From Actinomycetota bacterium (GTDB lineage Bacteria > Actinomycetota > Actinomycetes > Nanopelagicales > Nanopelagicaceae), in contig VGAI01000002.1 of assembly GCA_016870815.1 (NCBI GenBank), positions 1 to 61,657 on the forward strand: a DNA stretch of 61,657 bases. Direction: 5' to 3'. This document shows, in pieces, positions 17,998 to 29,515 of the stretch. A program made the translations under genes and the position numbers. Every line of letters begins with the position of its first letter. The first letter of the stretch is position 1. The notes under the pieces are model-generated. The model had not been told where the DNA came from. It worked only from the letters and a program-made list of their open reading frames with translations, and ran no database searches.

Positions 17998-18966
17998 GTG
18001 AAGCCTTCTGCTGGAAAGTCTGGGAGCGCCTCGGTGGCCTCGACCGCTAAAGACGAATCGCTAACCGTGGCAGCCGTTGCCAGGCGCCTCGGTGTGGCCC
18101 CAGCGACGCTTCGGACCTGGGATCGCCGTTACGGGTTAGGGCCTTCAGGTCATACCCAGGGTGAACATCGACGGTACAACTCAATCGATCTTGCTCGCCT
18201 GACATTGATGCGAAAGCTCGTCATCGCAGGTGTCCCACCAGTACAAGCAGCCGGACAAGCCATGCATCTAAATGACGAGAACATTAGTAAGGCCAGCTTC
18301 ATTGAGTTGATGCCGAATGAATTTGAAGTTCGTGAAGAGCTCGTCGAATCTCTGATGCGCGCCGCACAGGCGATGGATCGTCAGTTCGTCAAGGAATTGC
18401 TTGCTGCTGAAGTCAAGAAGAACGGAATCATTCGCGTGTGGAGTGAGGTGATAGTTCCATCGCTGATTTTGATTGGTGATGACTGGGCTGTGACTGGCTC
18501 TGGAATCGAAGTCGAGCATATGTTCTCAGAGATCATCAAGAGCATCCTGCAGAGTGAAGTCAAAGAGATTACGAATGCAAAGAACTCTCGGCCAGTTCTC
18601 CTTGCTTGTGTCGGTGAGGAGACACACTCACTAGCTCTCTTTGCGCTACAAGTGGCGCTCTCTCAGATGGATATTGAGACTCAATTCCTTGGCGCCCGGA
18701 CACCACTCGAGGCGGTTGTGGCAACAGTGAAGCGAACTGCGCCACCTGCAGTATTCCTCTGGGCACAGATTTCGCGCCACGGAGACATTGAAGCGCTCGC
18801 CGAAATCCCAGCGGTTCGTCCTGCACCACGAATCGTCTTAGGTGGACCCGGTTGGTATCGAGAAGGTATCGGATTTCCGACTCAGACCCCATCAAAACAA
18901 AAAGTCGTGCATGTTGATGATCTCCCTCGTGCTGTGCAGGAGATCATTCACGCGATTGGTGAATGA
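17998..18966 (+). CDS. MerR-type regulator with cobalamin-binding-like domain (CarH/LitR-like)
   Basis: A 322-aa regulator. Residues 22-90 are a MerR DNA-binding domain (VAAVARRLGVAPATLRTWDR, then RYG and GEHRRY). Residues 110-190 form a helical cap carrying W163-x9-E173-H174, exactly the W-x9-EH motif that in CarH packs over adenosylcobalamin. Residues 198-290 look like a B12-binding Rossmann domain; E208-T-H210 could supply the lower axial His (ExHxxA, where the usual motif ends in G), and VLGGPGW resembles the late Gly-rich loop. CarH/LitR proteins are B12-dependent light sensors controlling carotenoid and photoprotection genes; that role here is inference. The N-terminal 20 residues are low complexity. 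The GTG start at 17998 has no ribosome-binding site. Confidence 0.8.
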   Translation: MKPSAGKSGSASVASTAKDESLTVAAVARRLGVAPATLRTWDRRYGLGPSGHTQGEHRRYNSIDLARLTLMRKLVIAGVPPVQAAGQAMHLNDENISKASFIELMPNEFEVREELVESLMRAAQAMDRQFVKELLAAEVKKNGIIRVWSEVIVPSLILIGDDWAVTGSGIEVEHMFSEIIKSILQSEVKEITNAKNSRPVLLACVGEETHSLALFALQVALSQMDIETQFLGARTPLEAVVATVKRTAPPAVFLWAQISRHGDIEALAEIPAVRPAPRIVLGGPGWYREGIGFPTQTPSKQKVVHVDDLPRAVQEIIHAIGE

Positions 18967-19026
18967 CCTTCCTTTTCAGCAAACAAAGTGAGTGATCCTG
19001 GCGGAAAATCGCGGATTTCTGGTGGC

Positions 19027-20190
<1,164 letters not shown>

Positions 20191-20252
20191 AATAAGAATT
20201 AAGCCCAGACTTACACCAAGAGTTGTAGCGAAATCAGGAGAGTGAGCGATAG

Positions 20253-21365
20253 ATGGCCGATATTGAGCTAGCCCCCGGAAAACGCTCTCGAACCGCGTAC
20301 TCCTTTGACGATATTGCGATCGTCCCAAGTCGTCGAACCCGAGACCATGAAGAGGCATCAACTGCCTGGCAGATCGATGCCTATAAATTCGATATGCCAC
20401 TTATCGCAGCTCCTATGGATTCAGTTGTTTCACCTGAGACTGCGATTGCGATCGGAAAGTTAGGTGGACTTGCGGTACTTAATCTTGAGGGACTCTGGAC
20501 TCGATATGAGAATCCGAAGATTCAGTTAGGTGAGATTTCATCGCTTCCAGCTGAGCAGGCAACGAAGCGAATGCAAGAAATCTATCGCGCACCGATTCGC
20601 CCTGAATTGATAAAGGCGCGATTGAAAGAGATCCGAGATGCTGGCGTGACGGTTGCTGGCGCGCTTTCCCCGCAACGCACTCAGGAATTCCATAAGAGCG
20701 TAGTCGAAGCTGGCGTTGATATCTTTGTGATTCGCGGGACGACAGTCTCGGCTGAACATGTCTCGGCAAAACATGAACCACTTAACCTCAAGAAGTTCAT
20801 TCAAGATTTGGATGTTCCCGTGATCGTGGGTGGTTGTGCCACAACTCAAGGAGCGCTTCACTTGATGCGCTCAGGGGCTGCTGGTGTCTTAGTTGGTTTT
20901 GGTGGCGGTGCTGCGCATACCACTCGTCAAGTGTTGGGCATCTCAGTGCCGATGGCATCTGCCGTCGCTGAAGTTGCGGCTGCGCGCCGAGAGTATCTCG
21001 ATGAATCTGGCGGCCGTTATGTGCATGTCATTGCTGATGGGTCGGTAGGAAAGAGTGGCGATATCGCCAAAGCAATCGCATGTGGCGCAGATGCTGTGAT
21101 GATGGGTTCTCCACTTGCAAAAGCAGAGGAGGCACCGGGGCGAGGATTCCATTGGGGTAGCGAGGCTCATCATGATCAACTTCCTCGCGGCACACGTGTT
21201 CAAGTAGGAACTGTGGGCACACTTGCTGAAATTCTTCATGGGCCATCAAAGAGTTCAGATGGTTCGATGAATCTCTTCGGCGCCTTGAAGCGCGCGATGG
21301 CCATTAGCGGCTATTCAGAGTTGAAGGAATTCCAGAAGGTGGAGATCGTCATCCATCGTGGCTGA
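20253..21365 (+). CDS. guaB3: GuaB3-family IMP dehydrogenase-related protein
   Basis: A 370-aa GuaB3-type paralogue of IMPDH, conserved in actinobacteria next to guaB. It begins with [16 protein letters not shown] and has the barrel strands [17 protein letters not shown] and [13 protein letters not shown]. The loop equivalent to the IMPDH catalytic-Cys loop reads GGGAAHTTR, with no cysteine, which as far as I recall is a family trait. The C-terminal [13 protein letters not shown] is also family-typical. Its biochemical role is not settled in most organisms. The start is ATG 20253. Its stop overlaps guaA by 8 bp. Confidence 0.9.
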   Translation: MADIELAPGKRSRTAYSFDDIAIVPSRRTRDHEEASTAWQIDAYKFDMPLIAAPMDSVVSPETAIAIGKLGGLAVLNLEGLWTRYENPKIQLGEISSLPAEQATKRMQEIYRAPIRPELIKARLKEIRDAGVTVAGALSPQRTQEFHKSVVEAGVDIFVIRGTTVSAEHVSAKHEPLNLKKFIQDLDVPVIVGGCATTQGALHLMRSGAAGVLVGFGGGAAHTTRQVLGISVPMASAVAEVAAARREYLDESGGRYVHVIADGSVGKSGDIAKAIACGADAVMMGSPLAKAEEAPGRGFHWGSEAHHDQLPRGTRVQVGTVGTLAEILHGPSKSSDGSMNLFGALKRAMAISGYSELKEFQKVEIVIHRG

Positions 21366-22944
21366 TTCCACGGAAAGTGCTTCAGAAGTGAGAACTTCGA
21401 TCAATCGCCCGCTCGTCCTTGTCGTAGATTTTGGCGCGCAATATGCGCAGCTGATTGCCAGACGGGTACGACAAGCCGGGATCTTCAGTGAGATCGTGGG
21501 ATTTGATCTTGCGATGAAGGCGATCGATGAGAAAAAACCTGACGCAATAGTCCTCTCGGGCGGCCCATCGTCAGTTTATGAAACTGGCGCTCCTAAATTG
21601 AATCCTCAAGTCTTGCAGGGCGAGATTCCAGTCTTCGGTATCTGTTATGGATTTCAAGTGATGGCAGGGCTTCTTGGTGGTGAGGTCGGAAAAACTGGTC
21701 TCTCTGAGTTCGGTCGAACAGATTTTCAGGCAAGTGAGTCGCGACTCTTCGATGACCTGCCACGAGATTTTCGCGTATGGATGTCACATGGCGATAGCGT
21801 CTCGAAAGCGCCAGTTGGTTTTAAGGCAATTGGTTCAACTCTAAAGACCGCTATTGCCGCCTTCGAAGATGAGAGTGGCCTTCGTGCCGGAGTTCAATTT
21901 CATCCTGAGGTGCTTCATTCCGAGCATGGTCAAGTGATTCTTGAAAACTGGCTTCTCAATGTTGTAGCCCTCAAGCCATCATGGAGCACCGAGAGCATCA
22001 TTGATAGTGAAATTGCGCGGATCAAGAGAGAAGTTGGAAGTGAGCGAGTTATCTGTGGACTCTCGGGTGGCGTCGACTCAGCGGTTGCGGCAGCGCTCGT
22101 GCAGCGGGCGGTTGGATCACAACTCACCTGTGTCTTTGTCGATCATGGCCTACTTCGCGAAGGTGAGGCGGAACAGGTAGAGAAGGATTTCGTTGCTGCA
22201 ACTGGTGTCTCCCTTGTCATCGTCGACAAGCGAGAGAAGTTCTTAACTGCGCTCAAAGGAGTGACCGATCCCGAAGCGAAACGAAAGATCATCGGACGTG
22301 AATTCATCCGTGCATTTGAAGAAGCTGCTCGTGAGATTTCATCGGATGCAGAAGTAAAGTTTCTGGTTCAAGGCACGCTCTATCCCGATGTCGTTGAATC
22401 AGGTGGCGGAACGGGAACGGCAAATATCAAGTCGCATCACAATGTAGGTGGATTGCCGGATGACCTTGATTTCACCTTGATTGAGCCGCTTCGAACCCTC
22501 TTCAAAGATGAGGTCCGCGAAGTTGGAAGCCGTCTCGGGCTTGCTGATGAGATCGTCTGGCGTCAACCATTCCCAGGTCCAGGTCTTGGGATACGAATCG
22601 TCGGTGAAGTTACTGAAGAAAGACTTAGAATCCTTCGTAAAGCCGATTTCATCGCACGAGAAGAACTAAAATCTGCCTCGCTGGATCGCAAGATCTGGCA
22701 ATGCCCAGTCGTACTACTTGCAGATGTTCGAAGCGTAGGAGTGCAAGGTGATGGCAGAAGTTACGGCCATCCAATCGTCCTTCGTCCGGTAACTAGCGAG
22801 GATGCGATGACGGCAGATTGGGCGCGAATCCCTTACGAAGTTCTAGAGCGGATCTCAACTCGGATAACAAACGAGGTGCGAGAAGTGAATCGAGTGGTCC
22901 TCGATCTCACAAGTAAACCGCCGGGAACAATCGAGTGGGAGTGA
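21358..22944 (+). CDS. guaA: GMP synthase (glutamine-hydrolysing)
   Basis: Converts XMP to GMP with ATP and glutamine, 528 aa, normal length. The class I amidotransferase domain (about 20-210) has VLSGGPSSV, the nucleophile in VFGICYGFQ and [11 protein letters not shown]. The ATP-pyrophosphatase domain has LSGGVDSAV. The C-terminal dimerisation domain includes [15 protein letters not shown] and ends KPPGTIEWE. The start is GTG 21358, overlapping guaB3 by 8 bp. With guaB it forms the IMP-to-GMP unit. Confidence 0.96.
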   Translation: MADSTESASEVRTSINRPLVLVVDFGAQYAQLIARRVRQAGIFSEIVGFDLAMKAIDEKKPDAIVLSGGPSSVYETGAPKLNPQVLQGEIPVFGICYGFQVMAGLLGGEVGKTGLSEFGRTDFQASESRLFDDLPRDFRVWMSHGDSVSKAPVGFKAIGSTLKTAIAAFEDESGLRAGVQFHPEVLHSEHGQVILENWLLNVVALKPSWSTESIIDSEIARIKREVGSERVICGLSGGVDSAVAAALVQRAVGSQLTCVFVDHGLLREGEAEQVEKDFVAATGVSLVIVDKREKFLTALKGVTDPEAKRKIIGREFIRAFEEAAREISSDAEVKFLVQGTLYPDVVESGGGTGTANIKSHHNVGGLPDDLDFTLIEPLRTLFKDEVREVGSRLGLADEIVWRQPFPGPGLGIRIVGEVTEERLRILRKADFIAREELKSASLDRKIWQCPVVLLADVRSVGVQGDGRSYGHPIVLRPVTSEDAMTADWARIPYEVLERISTRITNEVREVNRVVLDLTSKPPGTIEWE

Positions 22945-22970
22945 AAAGTTGTGAGAGGAGAACATTCAGA

Positions 22971-23669
22971 ATGTGCAAGAACTTTTCGGCATCTCTAGTT
23001 CTCGCTCTACTCAGCGGGCTCGTCACCTTTCTCCCAGTAAATCCTGCTACTGCTGATGATTCACCGCGCGGAAAGAACAGCAAGTTCGTCAAGGGGCCAA
23101 AGTGTCAATCGACTGATGTCGTTGGCCGAGCACCTACTGAAGTTATGGCGCCAGATCGAGTACTTGCATCGAGGACTTTGAAGCGAACTATGCGAACAAT
23201 TGTTTTTGATACTAACTGTGGCGAGATTGTCATTGAACCTTTCCATGATGATGCGCCTATGGCTCTGACCGCAATCCGTGCCTTGATTCGTGGTGGTTAC
23301 TATGACGAAACGCTCTGTCATCGATTGACTACCGAAGGACTTTTTGTCTTGCAATGCGGAGATCCAACAGCGAGTGGATATGGTGGGCCAAACTTCACCT
23401 TCGGTCTTGAGAATCTCCCGGAGAATAAGGTCGCTAACTACCCAGCAGGAATCGTCGCCATGGCGAATTCAGGGCGACCACCAGTAAATGGCAGTCAATT
23501 CTTCTTTGTCTATGAAGATACAACACTCGCACCCTCATACACGATTTGGGGGAGAGTCACCAAAGGTTTCGACATCATCAAGATGATCGCTAAGGCAGGA
23601 ACTAAGGATGGATCGAATAATGGAATGCCGAAGCAGACTATTGCCATTGAGCGAGCGTTGATTCGCTAA
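22971..23669 (+). CDS. Secreted cyclophilin-type peptidyl-prolyl isomerase
   Basis: A 232-aa exported cyclophilin expected to help fold secreted proteins. Residues 1-28 form a signal peptide (CKNFSASLVLALLSGL, ending NPATA-DD). The cyclophilin domain starts at TIVFDTNCGEIVIEPF and includes LCHRLTTEG, LQCGDP, IVAMANSG, GSQFFFVYED and WGRVTKGFDII. The usual FHR motif reads CHR and the region is slightly degenerate, as in other actinobacterial secreted forms. I chose ATG 22971 over the GTG at 22935, because it gives a clean signal peptide and GAGGAG lies upstream. It may be cotranscribed with guaA. Confidence 0.88.
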   Translation: MCKNFSASLVLALLSGLVTFLPVNPATADDSPRGKNSKFVKGPKCQSTDVVGRAPTEVMAPDRVLASRTLKRTMRTIVFDTNCGEIVIEPFHDDAPMALTAIRALIRGGYYDETLCHRLTTEGLFVLQCGDPTASGYGGPNFTFGLENLPENKVANYPAGIVAMANSGRPPVNGSQFFFVYEDTTLAPSYTIWGRVTKGFDIIKMIAKAGTKDGSNNGMPKQTIAIERALIR

Positions 23670-23749
23670 CCTGGAAGCGCCGACGCTTGAAAAAGGCCGA
23701 CTGACAAGAAATGTAGAACTGCTTACCGATGTTCGGCTAAGTCCTAACT

Positions 23750-23762
23750 TAGACTGAGTAAA
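23750..23762 (+). promoter_or_regulatory. Leaderless -10 box for the membrane protein gene
   Basis: TAGACT (23750-23755) followed by 6 nt and the ATG at 23762. Confidence 0.5.
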
Positions 23763-24802
23763 TGAAGAGACTCTTTAGTGATCGACTCCTTATCGCCCTT
23801 GCAATCGTCCTGGTTATCCCATTTACCTTCTATTGGAGTACCAGCGACTACTACGGCTATGGCGGAACACTCTTTGGTTTAGATGCAGTTTCCAGAGCTA
23901 GTGAGTACTTCACCTCAGATTTGATCACTACTTTTTCTGTATCGAGTTATCTCTCCCTCTTCTTTGCACTTTTCATACGTCGAAGCAAAGGGCTACAAGC
24001 GAGCCTCATTGCCCTTTCTTTCCTTTTTCATCTTTTGATGATTTCACAATATTCTCTTTTTCTGGCAACGAATGAAACTCCTTTTCTAGAGATTCTAAGA
24101 AATGTCTTTCTCAACATTCCAGATAGATTCCCATTTCAAGCGCTATTGACCATCGCGCTGATTCCTTGGCTGATGCTCCTGGTTCGTCACTTTGATTATC
24201 TTCGTCAGTCAGTAAAGACATTCTTCTCTGGATTGACCAGTACCAATCGGGTCATGGGAATCTTCACCTTGGTGCTCTGGGTAGTAGCTTCTCTATTCCT
24301 ACTAGCTTTGGGTGTCTCGCAATATCTTGATTTGGCAAGAGGATTTGATAGGGGTTTCCAGTTCTCACTTCTTTTAGCCGCAGTTGCACTCCTGTTCAAG
24401 GCAGTGCTATTTATTTTTATCTTGGCCATTGTGGCTGTTGCTTTTGTCGTGACAGTTCCCAAGTGGAAGAGTGAAATTGCTGAGTTAAATGAGACTCTCA
24501 AGGACTTTCGCCTGACCCACTATGTGACCAGACTGATCTCGGGATACCTCTATTGGATCTATTTCACTCTGATTGTTGCTGTCATGGCTGTAGTCACACC
24601 GATGCAGACCTTGATCTCTTATGAGAGTCAAAGAGTTGATTCTGGACTCCAACCAGCAACCTTCTTAGTCCTTGTCGTTGGACCATTGATTGGGGCCTTC
24701 GTTGGCTACTTGATCATCCTGGCACTCCGATTGGTTTTTGAACTATTGATTGCCCTCGTGCACATCGCACAGAACACCAGAAGCCGAAATCAACTCACCT
24801 GA
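23762..24802 (+). CDS. Polytopic membrane protein of unknown function
   Basis: A 346-aa protein with about eight predicted membrane segments, near residues 7-23, 55-72, 80-103, 122-140, 165-186, 200-231, 262-283 and 300-335. Between the sixth and seventh lies a short charged, possibly coiled segment (KWKSEIAELNETLKDFRLTH). No catalytic or transport motif is recognised. It has its own leaderless promoter and converges with the PIG-L gene, the stops being 16 bp apart. Codon use matches its neighbours. Confidence 0.65.
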   Translation: MKRLFSDRLLIALAIVLVIPFTFYWSTSDYYGYGGTLFGLDAVSRASEYFTSDLITTFSVSSYLSLFFALFIRRSKGLQASLIALSFLFHLLMISQYSLFLATNETPFLEILRNVFLNIPDRFPFQALLTIALIPWLMLLVRHFDYLRQSVKTFFSGLTSTNRVMGIFTLVLWVVASLFLLALGVSQYLDLARGFDRGFQFSLLLAAVALLFKAVLFIFILAIVAVAFVVTVPKWKSEIAELNETLKDFRLTHYVTRLISGYLYWIYFTLIVAVMAVVTPMQTLISYESQRVDSGLQPATFLVLVVGPLIGAFVGYLIILALRLVFELLIALVHIAQNTRSRNQLT

Positions 24803-24818
24803 TAGAGAGTCCGTCGCT

Positions 24819-25556
24819 CTAATCAGTGTTAATCACGCGGAAGATCTCTGCGTAACGCCCCTTATCTAGCCCCATTGCTTCAGCATTTCGTTCACCCCAA
24901 CTTCGCACCATCTCCTCCATCTTGGGATTATGTGCAGTCTGGCTGACATGGGCGTGAAGAGCATTGATCTTGAGATCAATTGTCGCAGTGATATCAACGA
25001 AGTGATTGGGTGAAGCGGCAGACATCACCCAGACTTCCCGAACTCGATGAGGTTCAAGCCCCTCTTCCTTCAAGAGGTCTTCGAAGGCAAATGCGTTACG
25101 AGAATCAGGATAGACGGCTTGGATCGCAGCTTCGCCTGCAGCAAGATGATCTGGGTGCGAACTAAAGAGACGATCCCAGTTGCGATCGGGTGATGGGATC
25201 ACCATTCGATCTGGTTTATGGATGCGAATCTGTCTCACAATCTCCTTACGGAGAGCAATTGTTGGCTCAAGCCAACCATCGCGATAGCCAAGAAAAGTTA
25301 ATTTCTCAACGCCAATGACCTTTCCTGCATCGCGTTGTTCCTTCTGTCTGATCTTTGGCATCTCCTCGCGTGGCACCGTGGGGTCCTCACCACCTTGGTC
25401 GCCATTGGTGCAGATAACGTAAGAGACTTCAATTCCGGCTCGAGTCCAGAGCGCAATCGATCCGGAGCAGCCAAAGTCGAGATCATCAGGATGAGCCGTA
25501 ACCACGAGAATCCGCTTTATCTCAGAGTCGGGCAGTGGTTGATAGGTATCGGCCAT
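24819..25556 (-). CDS. PIG-L / LmbE-family N-deacetylase
   Basis: Zinc-dependent deacetylase family, 245 aa. The family includes MshB and Mca of mycothiol metabolism, BshB and GlcNAc-PI deacetylases. The metal motif AHPDDLDFGCSGS (16-28) and the second histidine motif SSHPDHLAAGEAAIQAV are intact. The exact substrate is not clear; a mycothiol-related role is possible in an actinobacterium. The start is ATG 25556; CAGAAT, a weak -10, lies 6 nt upstream on the minus strand. pcrA is divergent. Confidence 0.87.
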   Translation of the reverse strand: MADTYQPLPDSEIKRILVVTAHPDDLDFGCSGSIALWTRAGIEVSYVICTNGDQGGEDPTVPREEMPKIRQKEQRDAGKVIGVEKLTFLGYRDGWLEPTIALRKEIVRQIRIHKPDRMVIPSPDRNWDRLFSSHPDHLAAGEAAIQAVYPDSRNAFAFEDLLKEEGLEPHRVREVWVMSAASPNHFVDITATIDLKINALHAHVSQTAHNPKMEEMVRSWGERNAEAMGLDKGRYAEIFRVINTD

Positions 25557-25598
25557 GCGCAGATTCTGGCAGAACCTTCGCGTGACCCCGTTCGACTC

Positions 25599-25639
25599 TA
25601 GACTCGCAGGCTATGCCTCAGAGAATTCGCTCGAATTGA
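25599..25639 (+). other. Possible leaderless micro-ORF upstream of pcrA
   Basis: TAGACT (25599-25604) lies 8 nt before ATG 25613, which opens an eight-codon frame (MPQRIRSN) closed by TGA at 25639, 37 bp ahead of the pcrA start. It has promoter-like spacing but could be chance. If transcribed it would be a short leader peptide in the pcrA 5' region. Confidence 0.25.
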
Positions 25640-25676
25640 CTCCGCATCTTGAGTCCACTGCTGTGATCCGACCGAT

Positions 25677-27941
25677 ATGAGCCACGAAGAAATTCTTGAA
25701 GGACTCAATCCTTCACAAACCGAAGCAGTGATCCATCAAGGAACCCCGTTACTCATTGTTGCCGGTGCTGGATCAGGAAAGACTCGAGTTCTCACTCGAA
25801 GAATCGTCTATCTTCTCGAGAAAAGAGGAGTTGCTCCGTGGGAGATTCTCGCGATCACCTTCACTAACAAAGCCGCAGGAGAGATGAAGGAGAGAGTTGC
25901 AGAGCTAGTCGGGCCACGATCGAAAAATATGTGGGTAGCTACTTTCCACTCAGCTTGCGTTCGAATCCTTAGAAATGAAGCAGAGCATCTGGGTTACTCC
26001 CGCCAATTCACTATCTACGACAGTTCGGATTCACTTCGACTGATCACTTTGGTGATGAAGGATCTCAATCTTGATTCTAAACGGTATGCGCCCCGGACTT
26101 TTCAGGCGGCGATATCGAAGGCAAAGAATGAACTGATGGGACCTGCTGATTATCGGAATGCCACCACCAACTATATGGAAGAAGTTGTAGCGGAAGTTTA
26201 TGCACTTTATCAGAAGCGTCTAGTCGATGCTAATGCGATGGACTTCGATGATTTGATCGGCAAGACAGTAGAGCTGCTGCAGAGGTTTCCTCAAGTAAGG
26301 GAGCGTTATCGAACTCGTTTCAAACATGTATTGGTCGATGAATATCAAGATACAAACCATGCCCAGTACATCTTGGTCCGCTATCTGGTCGGAGACCTAA
26401 GTGAGGGGATACTGCCGGCAGAACTCTGCGTTGTTGGCGATGCTGATCAATCAATCTATGCATTCCGTGGGGCAACGATTCGAAACATCATGCAATTTGA
26501 AGAGGATTATCTCGATGCCCGAACCATCCTCTTGGAACAGAACTATCGATCGACACAGAACATTCTGACTGCCGCAAATGCGGTGATCTCACAGAACTCT
26601 TCAAGGAAAGAGAAGAAACTCTGGTCTGACTCTGGCGATGGCGAGAAGATCATTGGCTACATTGCCGAGAGTGAGCATGACGAGGCACAGTTTGTCGCCG
26701 ATACCTTGAAATCACTCGCACGTGAAGGCAAGTCGAGATACGGGGAGAGTGCGATCTTCTATCGGACAAACGCCCAATCTCGTGTCTTTGAAGAGATCTT
26801 CCTCCGTGAATCCATCCCGTACAAAGTCGTTGGCGGTGTGCGCTTTTACGAGCGTCGAGAAGTCAAAGACCTTCTTGCTTACTTGAGATTACTGACTAAC
26901 CCGAGTGATGAAGTCTCACTCCGACGAATCATCAATACTCCAAAACGTGGCATCGGCGATCGTGCGTTGGATCAGGTCGATGCATTTGCTCAGACTAATT
27001 CGATCACTTTTTGGCGCGCGCTCGAGCAAGTCAGTGAGATCGAGGGGATGCAGGCGCGCAGTGTTAGTGCAATAAATGGCTTCACGGATTTGATTGCAAC
27101 CTTGATGACTCTGGTCGAAGCAAAGTCTTCGCCAGCATCAATTGCAGCTGCCGTCCTCGAACAGAGCGGGATATTGCGAGAGTTTCAGGAGAGCGATGAT
27201 CCACAAGATGAATCTCGACTTGAGAATGTGCAAGAACTTGTAGCAGTCGCTGAGGAGTTCGCGCAGGCTCGGGTTGAGGCAGGTGAAGAATCGAGTTTGA
27301 GCGCATTCATAGAAGAAGTGGCCCTGGTTGCTGATGCTGATGAAATTCCAGAAGGAGAAGATCATGGCGGCGTCATTACATTGATGACCCTGCATACCGC
27401 TAAGGGACTCGAATTTCCGACAGTCTTTCTTACTGGGATGGAGGAGAATGTATTTCCACACTCGCGCTCTATCGGTGAGAAAGATGAACTTGAAGAGGAG
27501 CGACGTCTTGCTTATGTGGGAATAACTCGCGCGCAGCGCAGACTCTTTCTCTCTCGAGCTGAATATCGAAGCTCTTGGGGTGCGCCGAATTACAATCCAC
27601 CTTCTCGATTCTTAGATGAAATTCCAAGTGAAGTCATCGAGTGGAGCGGCGAATCAATTCATGGTTCACCGCAGATCAGCGAGTATCGCCGTGCCGTCTC
27701 TGGTTCATCTTCATTTCGTGCGCCGCGTCCGTTGGCTAGACCGAGTGCAACCGGCAGAAAAGTGGCCGATGGTGGTGGAATCACACTCGCACTAGGTGAT
27801 CGCGTCAGTCATGACACCTTTGGGCTTGGGACTGTGGTTTTAGTCTCAGGTGAGGGCGAGAAAGCCGAGGCGACCATTGATTTCGGCAGCTTCGGTGAGA
27901 AGCGCTTGTTGCTTCGATATGCCCCGGTAGCTAAGTTATGA
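25677..27941 (+). CDS. pcrA: ATP-dependent DNA helicase PcrA/UvrD
   Basis: Superfamily 1A 3'-to-5' helicase for repair and removal of recombination intermediates, 754 aa. Helicase motifs run in order: LNPSQTEAV (Q motif), [10 protein letters not shown] (I), [13 protein letters not shown] (Ia), VDEYQDTN (II), [13 protein letters not shown] (III), LEQNYRST (IV), [15 protein letters not shown] (V) and [16 protein letters not shown] (VI). The C-terminal residues after about 700 ([15 protein letters not shown]) form the Tudor-like domain that binds RNA polymerase in PcrA. The start is ATG 25677, with only a weak TGTGAT upstream. It overlaps the next gene by 4 bp. Confidence 0.95.
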   Translation: MSHEEILEGLNPSQTEAVIHQGTPLLIVAGAGSGKTRVLTRRIVYLLEKRGVAPWEILAITFTNKAAGEMKERVAELVGPRSKNMWVATFHSACVRILRNEAEHLGYSRQFTIYDSSDSLRLITLVMKDLNLDSKRYAPRTFQAAISKAKNELMGPADYRNATTNYMEEVVAEVYALYQKRLVDANAMDFDDLIGKTVELLQRFPQVRERYRTRFKHVLVDEYQDTNHAQYILVRYLVGDLSEGILPAELCVVGDADQSIYAFRGATIRNIMQFEEDYLDARTILLEQNYRSTQNILTAANAVISQNSSRKEKKLWSDSGDGEKIIGYIAESEHDEAQFVADTLKSLAREGKSRYGESAIFYRTNAQSRVFEEIFLRESIPYKVVGGVRFYERREVKDLLAYLRLLTNPSDEVSLRRIINTPKRGIGDRALDQVDAFAQTNSITFWRALEQVSEIEGMQARSVSAINGFTDLIATLMTLVEAKSSPASIAAAVLEQSGILREFQESDDPQDESRLENVQELVAVAEEFAQARVEAGEESSLSAFIEEVALVADADEIPEGEDHGGVITLMTLHTAKGLEFPTVFLTGMEENVFPHSRSIGEKDELEEERRLAYVGITRAQRRLFLSRAEYRSSWGAPNYNPPSRFLDEIPSEVIEWSGESIHGSPQISEYRRAVSGSSSFRAPRPLARPSATGRKVADGGGITLALGDRVSHDTFGLGTVVLVSGEGEKAEATIDFGSFGEKRLLLRYAPVAKL

Positions 27942-28348
27942 ATGTGAGTGGCCAGATGATTCGTGTCGTCGTCGCAAAACCAGGACTTGATGGACATGAT
28001 CGAGGCGCAAAGATCGTTGCACGCGCTCTCCGTGATGCTGGAATGGAAGTGATCTACACAGGTCTGCATCAAACACCAGAGCAGATTGTTGCTACCGCAA
28101 TCCAAGAGGATGTCGATGCAATAGGGCTTTCCATTCTCTCGGGCGCGCATATCCCGCTCTTTTCACGAACGCTTGAACTTCTCAAAGCAGAAGGCGCAAA
28201 AGATGTCTTGCTCTTTGGCGGCGGCATCATCCCGGATGCCGATATCGCTACGTTAAAAGATATGGGTGTCTCTGAGATTTTCACACCCGGAACACCGTCA
28301 GAGAAGATCGTTGAATGGGTACGAGCTAATGTGAAAGGGCGTAACTAA
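27938..28348 (+). CDS. Acyl-CoA mutase small subunit (B12-binding domain protein)
   Basis: A 136-aa stand-alone cobalamin-binding subunit of a methylmalonyl-CoA or isobutyryl-CoA type mutase. The base-off ligand motif is GLDGHDRG, followed by the expected SILSGAH and [10 protein letters not shown] loops and the IFTPGT end. Its length equals that of small subunits such as IcmB. The large subunit is encoded separately at 40093-41616. It begins in an ATGA overlap with pcrA and lies 3 bp before sucC, so a product such as succinyl-CoA could pass straight to succinyl-CoA synthetase. A start at the internal ATG 27956 is also possible. Confidence 0.88.
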   Translation: MNVSGQMIRVVVAKPGLDGHDRGAKIVARALRDAGMEVIYTGLHQTPEQIVATAIQEDVDAIGLSILSGAHIPLFSRTLELLKAEGAKDVLLFGGGIIPDADIATLKDMGVSEIFTPGTPSEKIVEWVRANVKGRN

Positions 28349-28351
28349 AGA

Positions 28352-29515
28352 GTGGACCTCTACGAATACCAAGCACGAGATCTATTCGAGTCGATGGGGG
28401 TTCCAGTCCTCAAAGGCGCTGTGGCAACCACGGCGCAAGAGGCAGCAACAGCGGCGGCCTCAATGGGTGGACGCGTAGTAGTCAAAGCCCAGGTAAAGGT
28501 CGGCGGCCGTGGCAAAGCTGGTGGCGTGAAGCTCGCTGAGAACGCAGATGAAGCGCGTGAGAAGGCGGCGGCGATTCTCGGGATGGATATCAAAGGTCAC
28601 ACTGTCCATAAAGTGATGATCGCTCAAGCAGCGCCAATCGAATCCGAGTATTACCTCGCCATACTTCTTGATCGCGCTAATCGTTCGTTCTTGGTGATGG
28701 CCTCGGTATCGGGTGGAATGGATATCGAACAGGTGGCACAGGAGACGCCAGAGAAACTAGCTAAGGTCAATATCGATCCCTACAAGGGACTTTCATTAGA
28801 TGAAGCCAAGCAGATTGTCCTAAAAGGTGGATTTCCATCTGATGTGGCTGATGAGGTAGCGAAGGTATTAGTGACGCTCTGGGATGTATTTAAGAAATCT
28901 GATGCGACATTGGTTGAGGTCAATCCGCTAGTCAAGACAAAAGATGGTCGAGTCATTGCCCTTGATGGAAAAGTCACGCTCGATGACAATGCGGGATTTC
29001 GACATCCAGATCATGAATCATTGATTGATACTTCGGCGACAGATCCGCTAGAGGCCCTCGCCAAAGAGAAGGATCTCAACTACGTCAAACTTGACGGCGA
29101 AGTGGGAATCATCGGCAATGGCGCAGGGCTAGTGATGAGCACTCTTGATGTCGTTGCCTACGCTGGCGAAAAATTCGGCGGAGTAAAGCCAGCGAACTTC
29201 CTTGATATCGGTGGTGGTGCATCAGCTCAGGTGATGGCAGATGGCCTCTCAATAATCCTTGGCGATCCGGCAGTGAAGAGCGTATTCGTCAATGTCTTTG
29301 GCGGAATCACCGCATGTGATGCTGTCGCAAATGGAATCGTGCAAGCGCTTGAGATTCTTGGTGGCAAAGCGACAAAACCGATTGTGGTGCGCCTTGATGG
29401 AAACAATGTTGCCGAAGGACGTCGCATCCTGAATCAGGCTGCTCACCCACTAGTTCAACAACTGGAGACGATGGATGGCGCAGCTGCAAAGGCCGCAGAG
29501 TTGGCGGCAAAGTAA
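28352..29515 (+). CDS. sucC: Succinyl-CoA synthetase beta subunit
   Basis: ADP/GDP-forming succinyl-CoA ligase beta chain, 387 aa. The ATP-grasp N-terminus ([20 protein letters not shown]) and the conserved [27 protein letters not shown] and [10 protein letters not shown] segments are present. It performs substrate-level phosphorylation in the TCA cycle. The start is GTG 28352 with AAAGAG just upstream, 3 bp after the mutase small subunit. It is directly abutted by sucD. Confidence 0.95.
   Translation: MDLYEYQARDLFESMGVPVLKGAVATTAQEAATAAASMGGRVVVKAQVKVGGRGKAGGVKLAENADEAREKAAAILGMDIKGHTVHKVMIAQAAPIESEYYLAILLDRANRSFLVMASVSGGMDIEQVAQETPEKLAKVNIDPYKGLSLDEAKQIVLKGGFPSDVADEVAKVLVTLWDVFKKSDATLVEVNPLVKTKDGRVIALDGKVTLDDNAGFRHPDHESLIDTSATDPLEALAKEKDLNYVKLDGEVGIIGNGAGLVMSTLDVVAYAGEKFGGVKPANFLDIGGGASAQVMADGLSIILGDPAVKSVFVNVFGGITACDAVANGIVQALEILGGKATKPIVVRLDGNNVAEGRRILNQAAHPLVQQLETMDGAAAKAAELAAK

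Noticed and set aside
20253-21365. Missing catalytic Cys in GuaB3 as a novelty
   Set aside because: To my knowledge the GGGAAHTTR loop is normal for the GuaB3 family.
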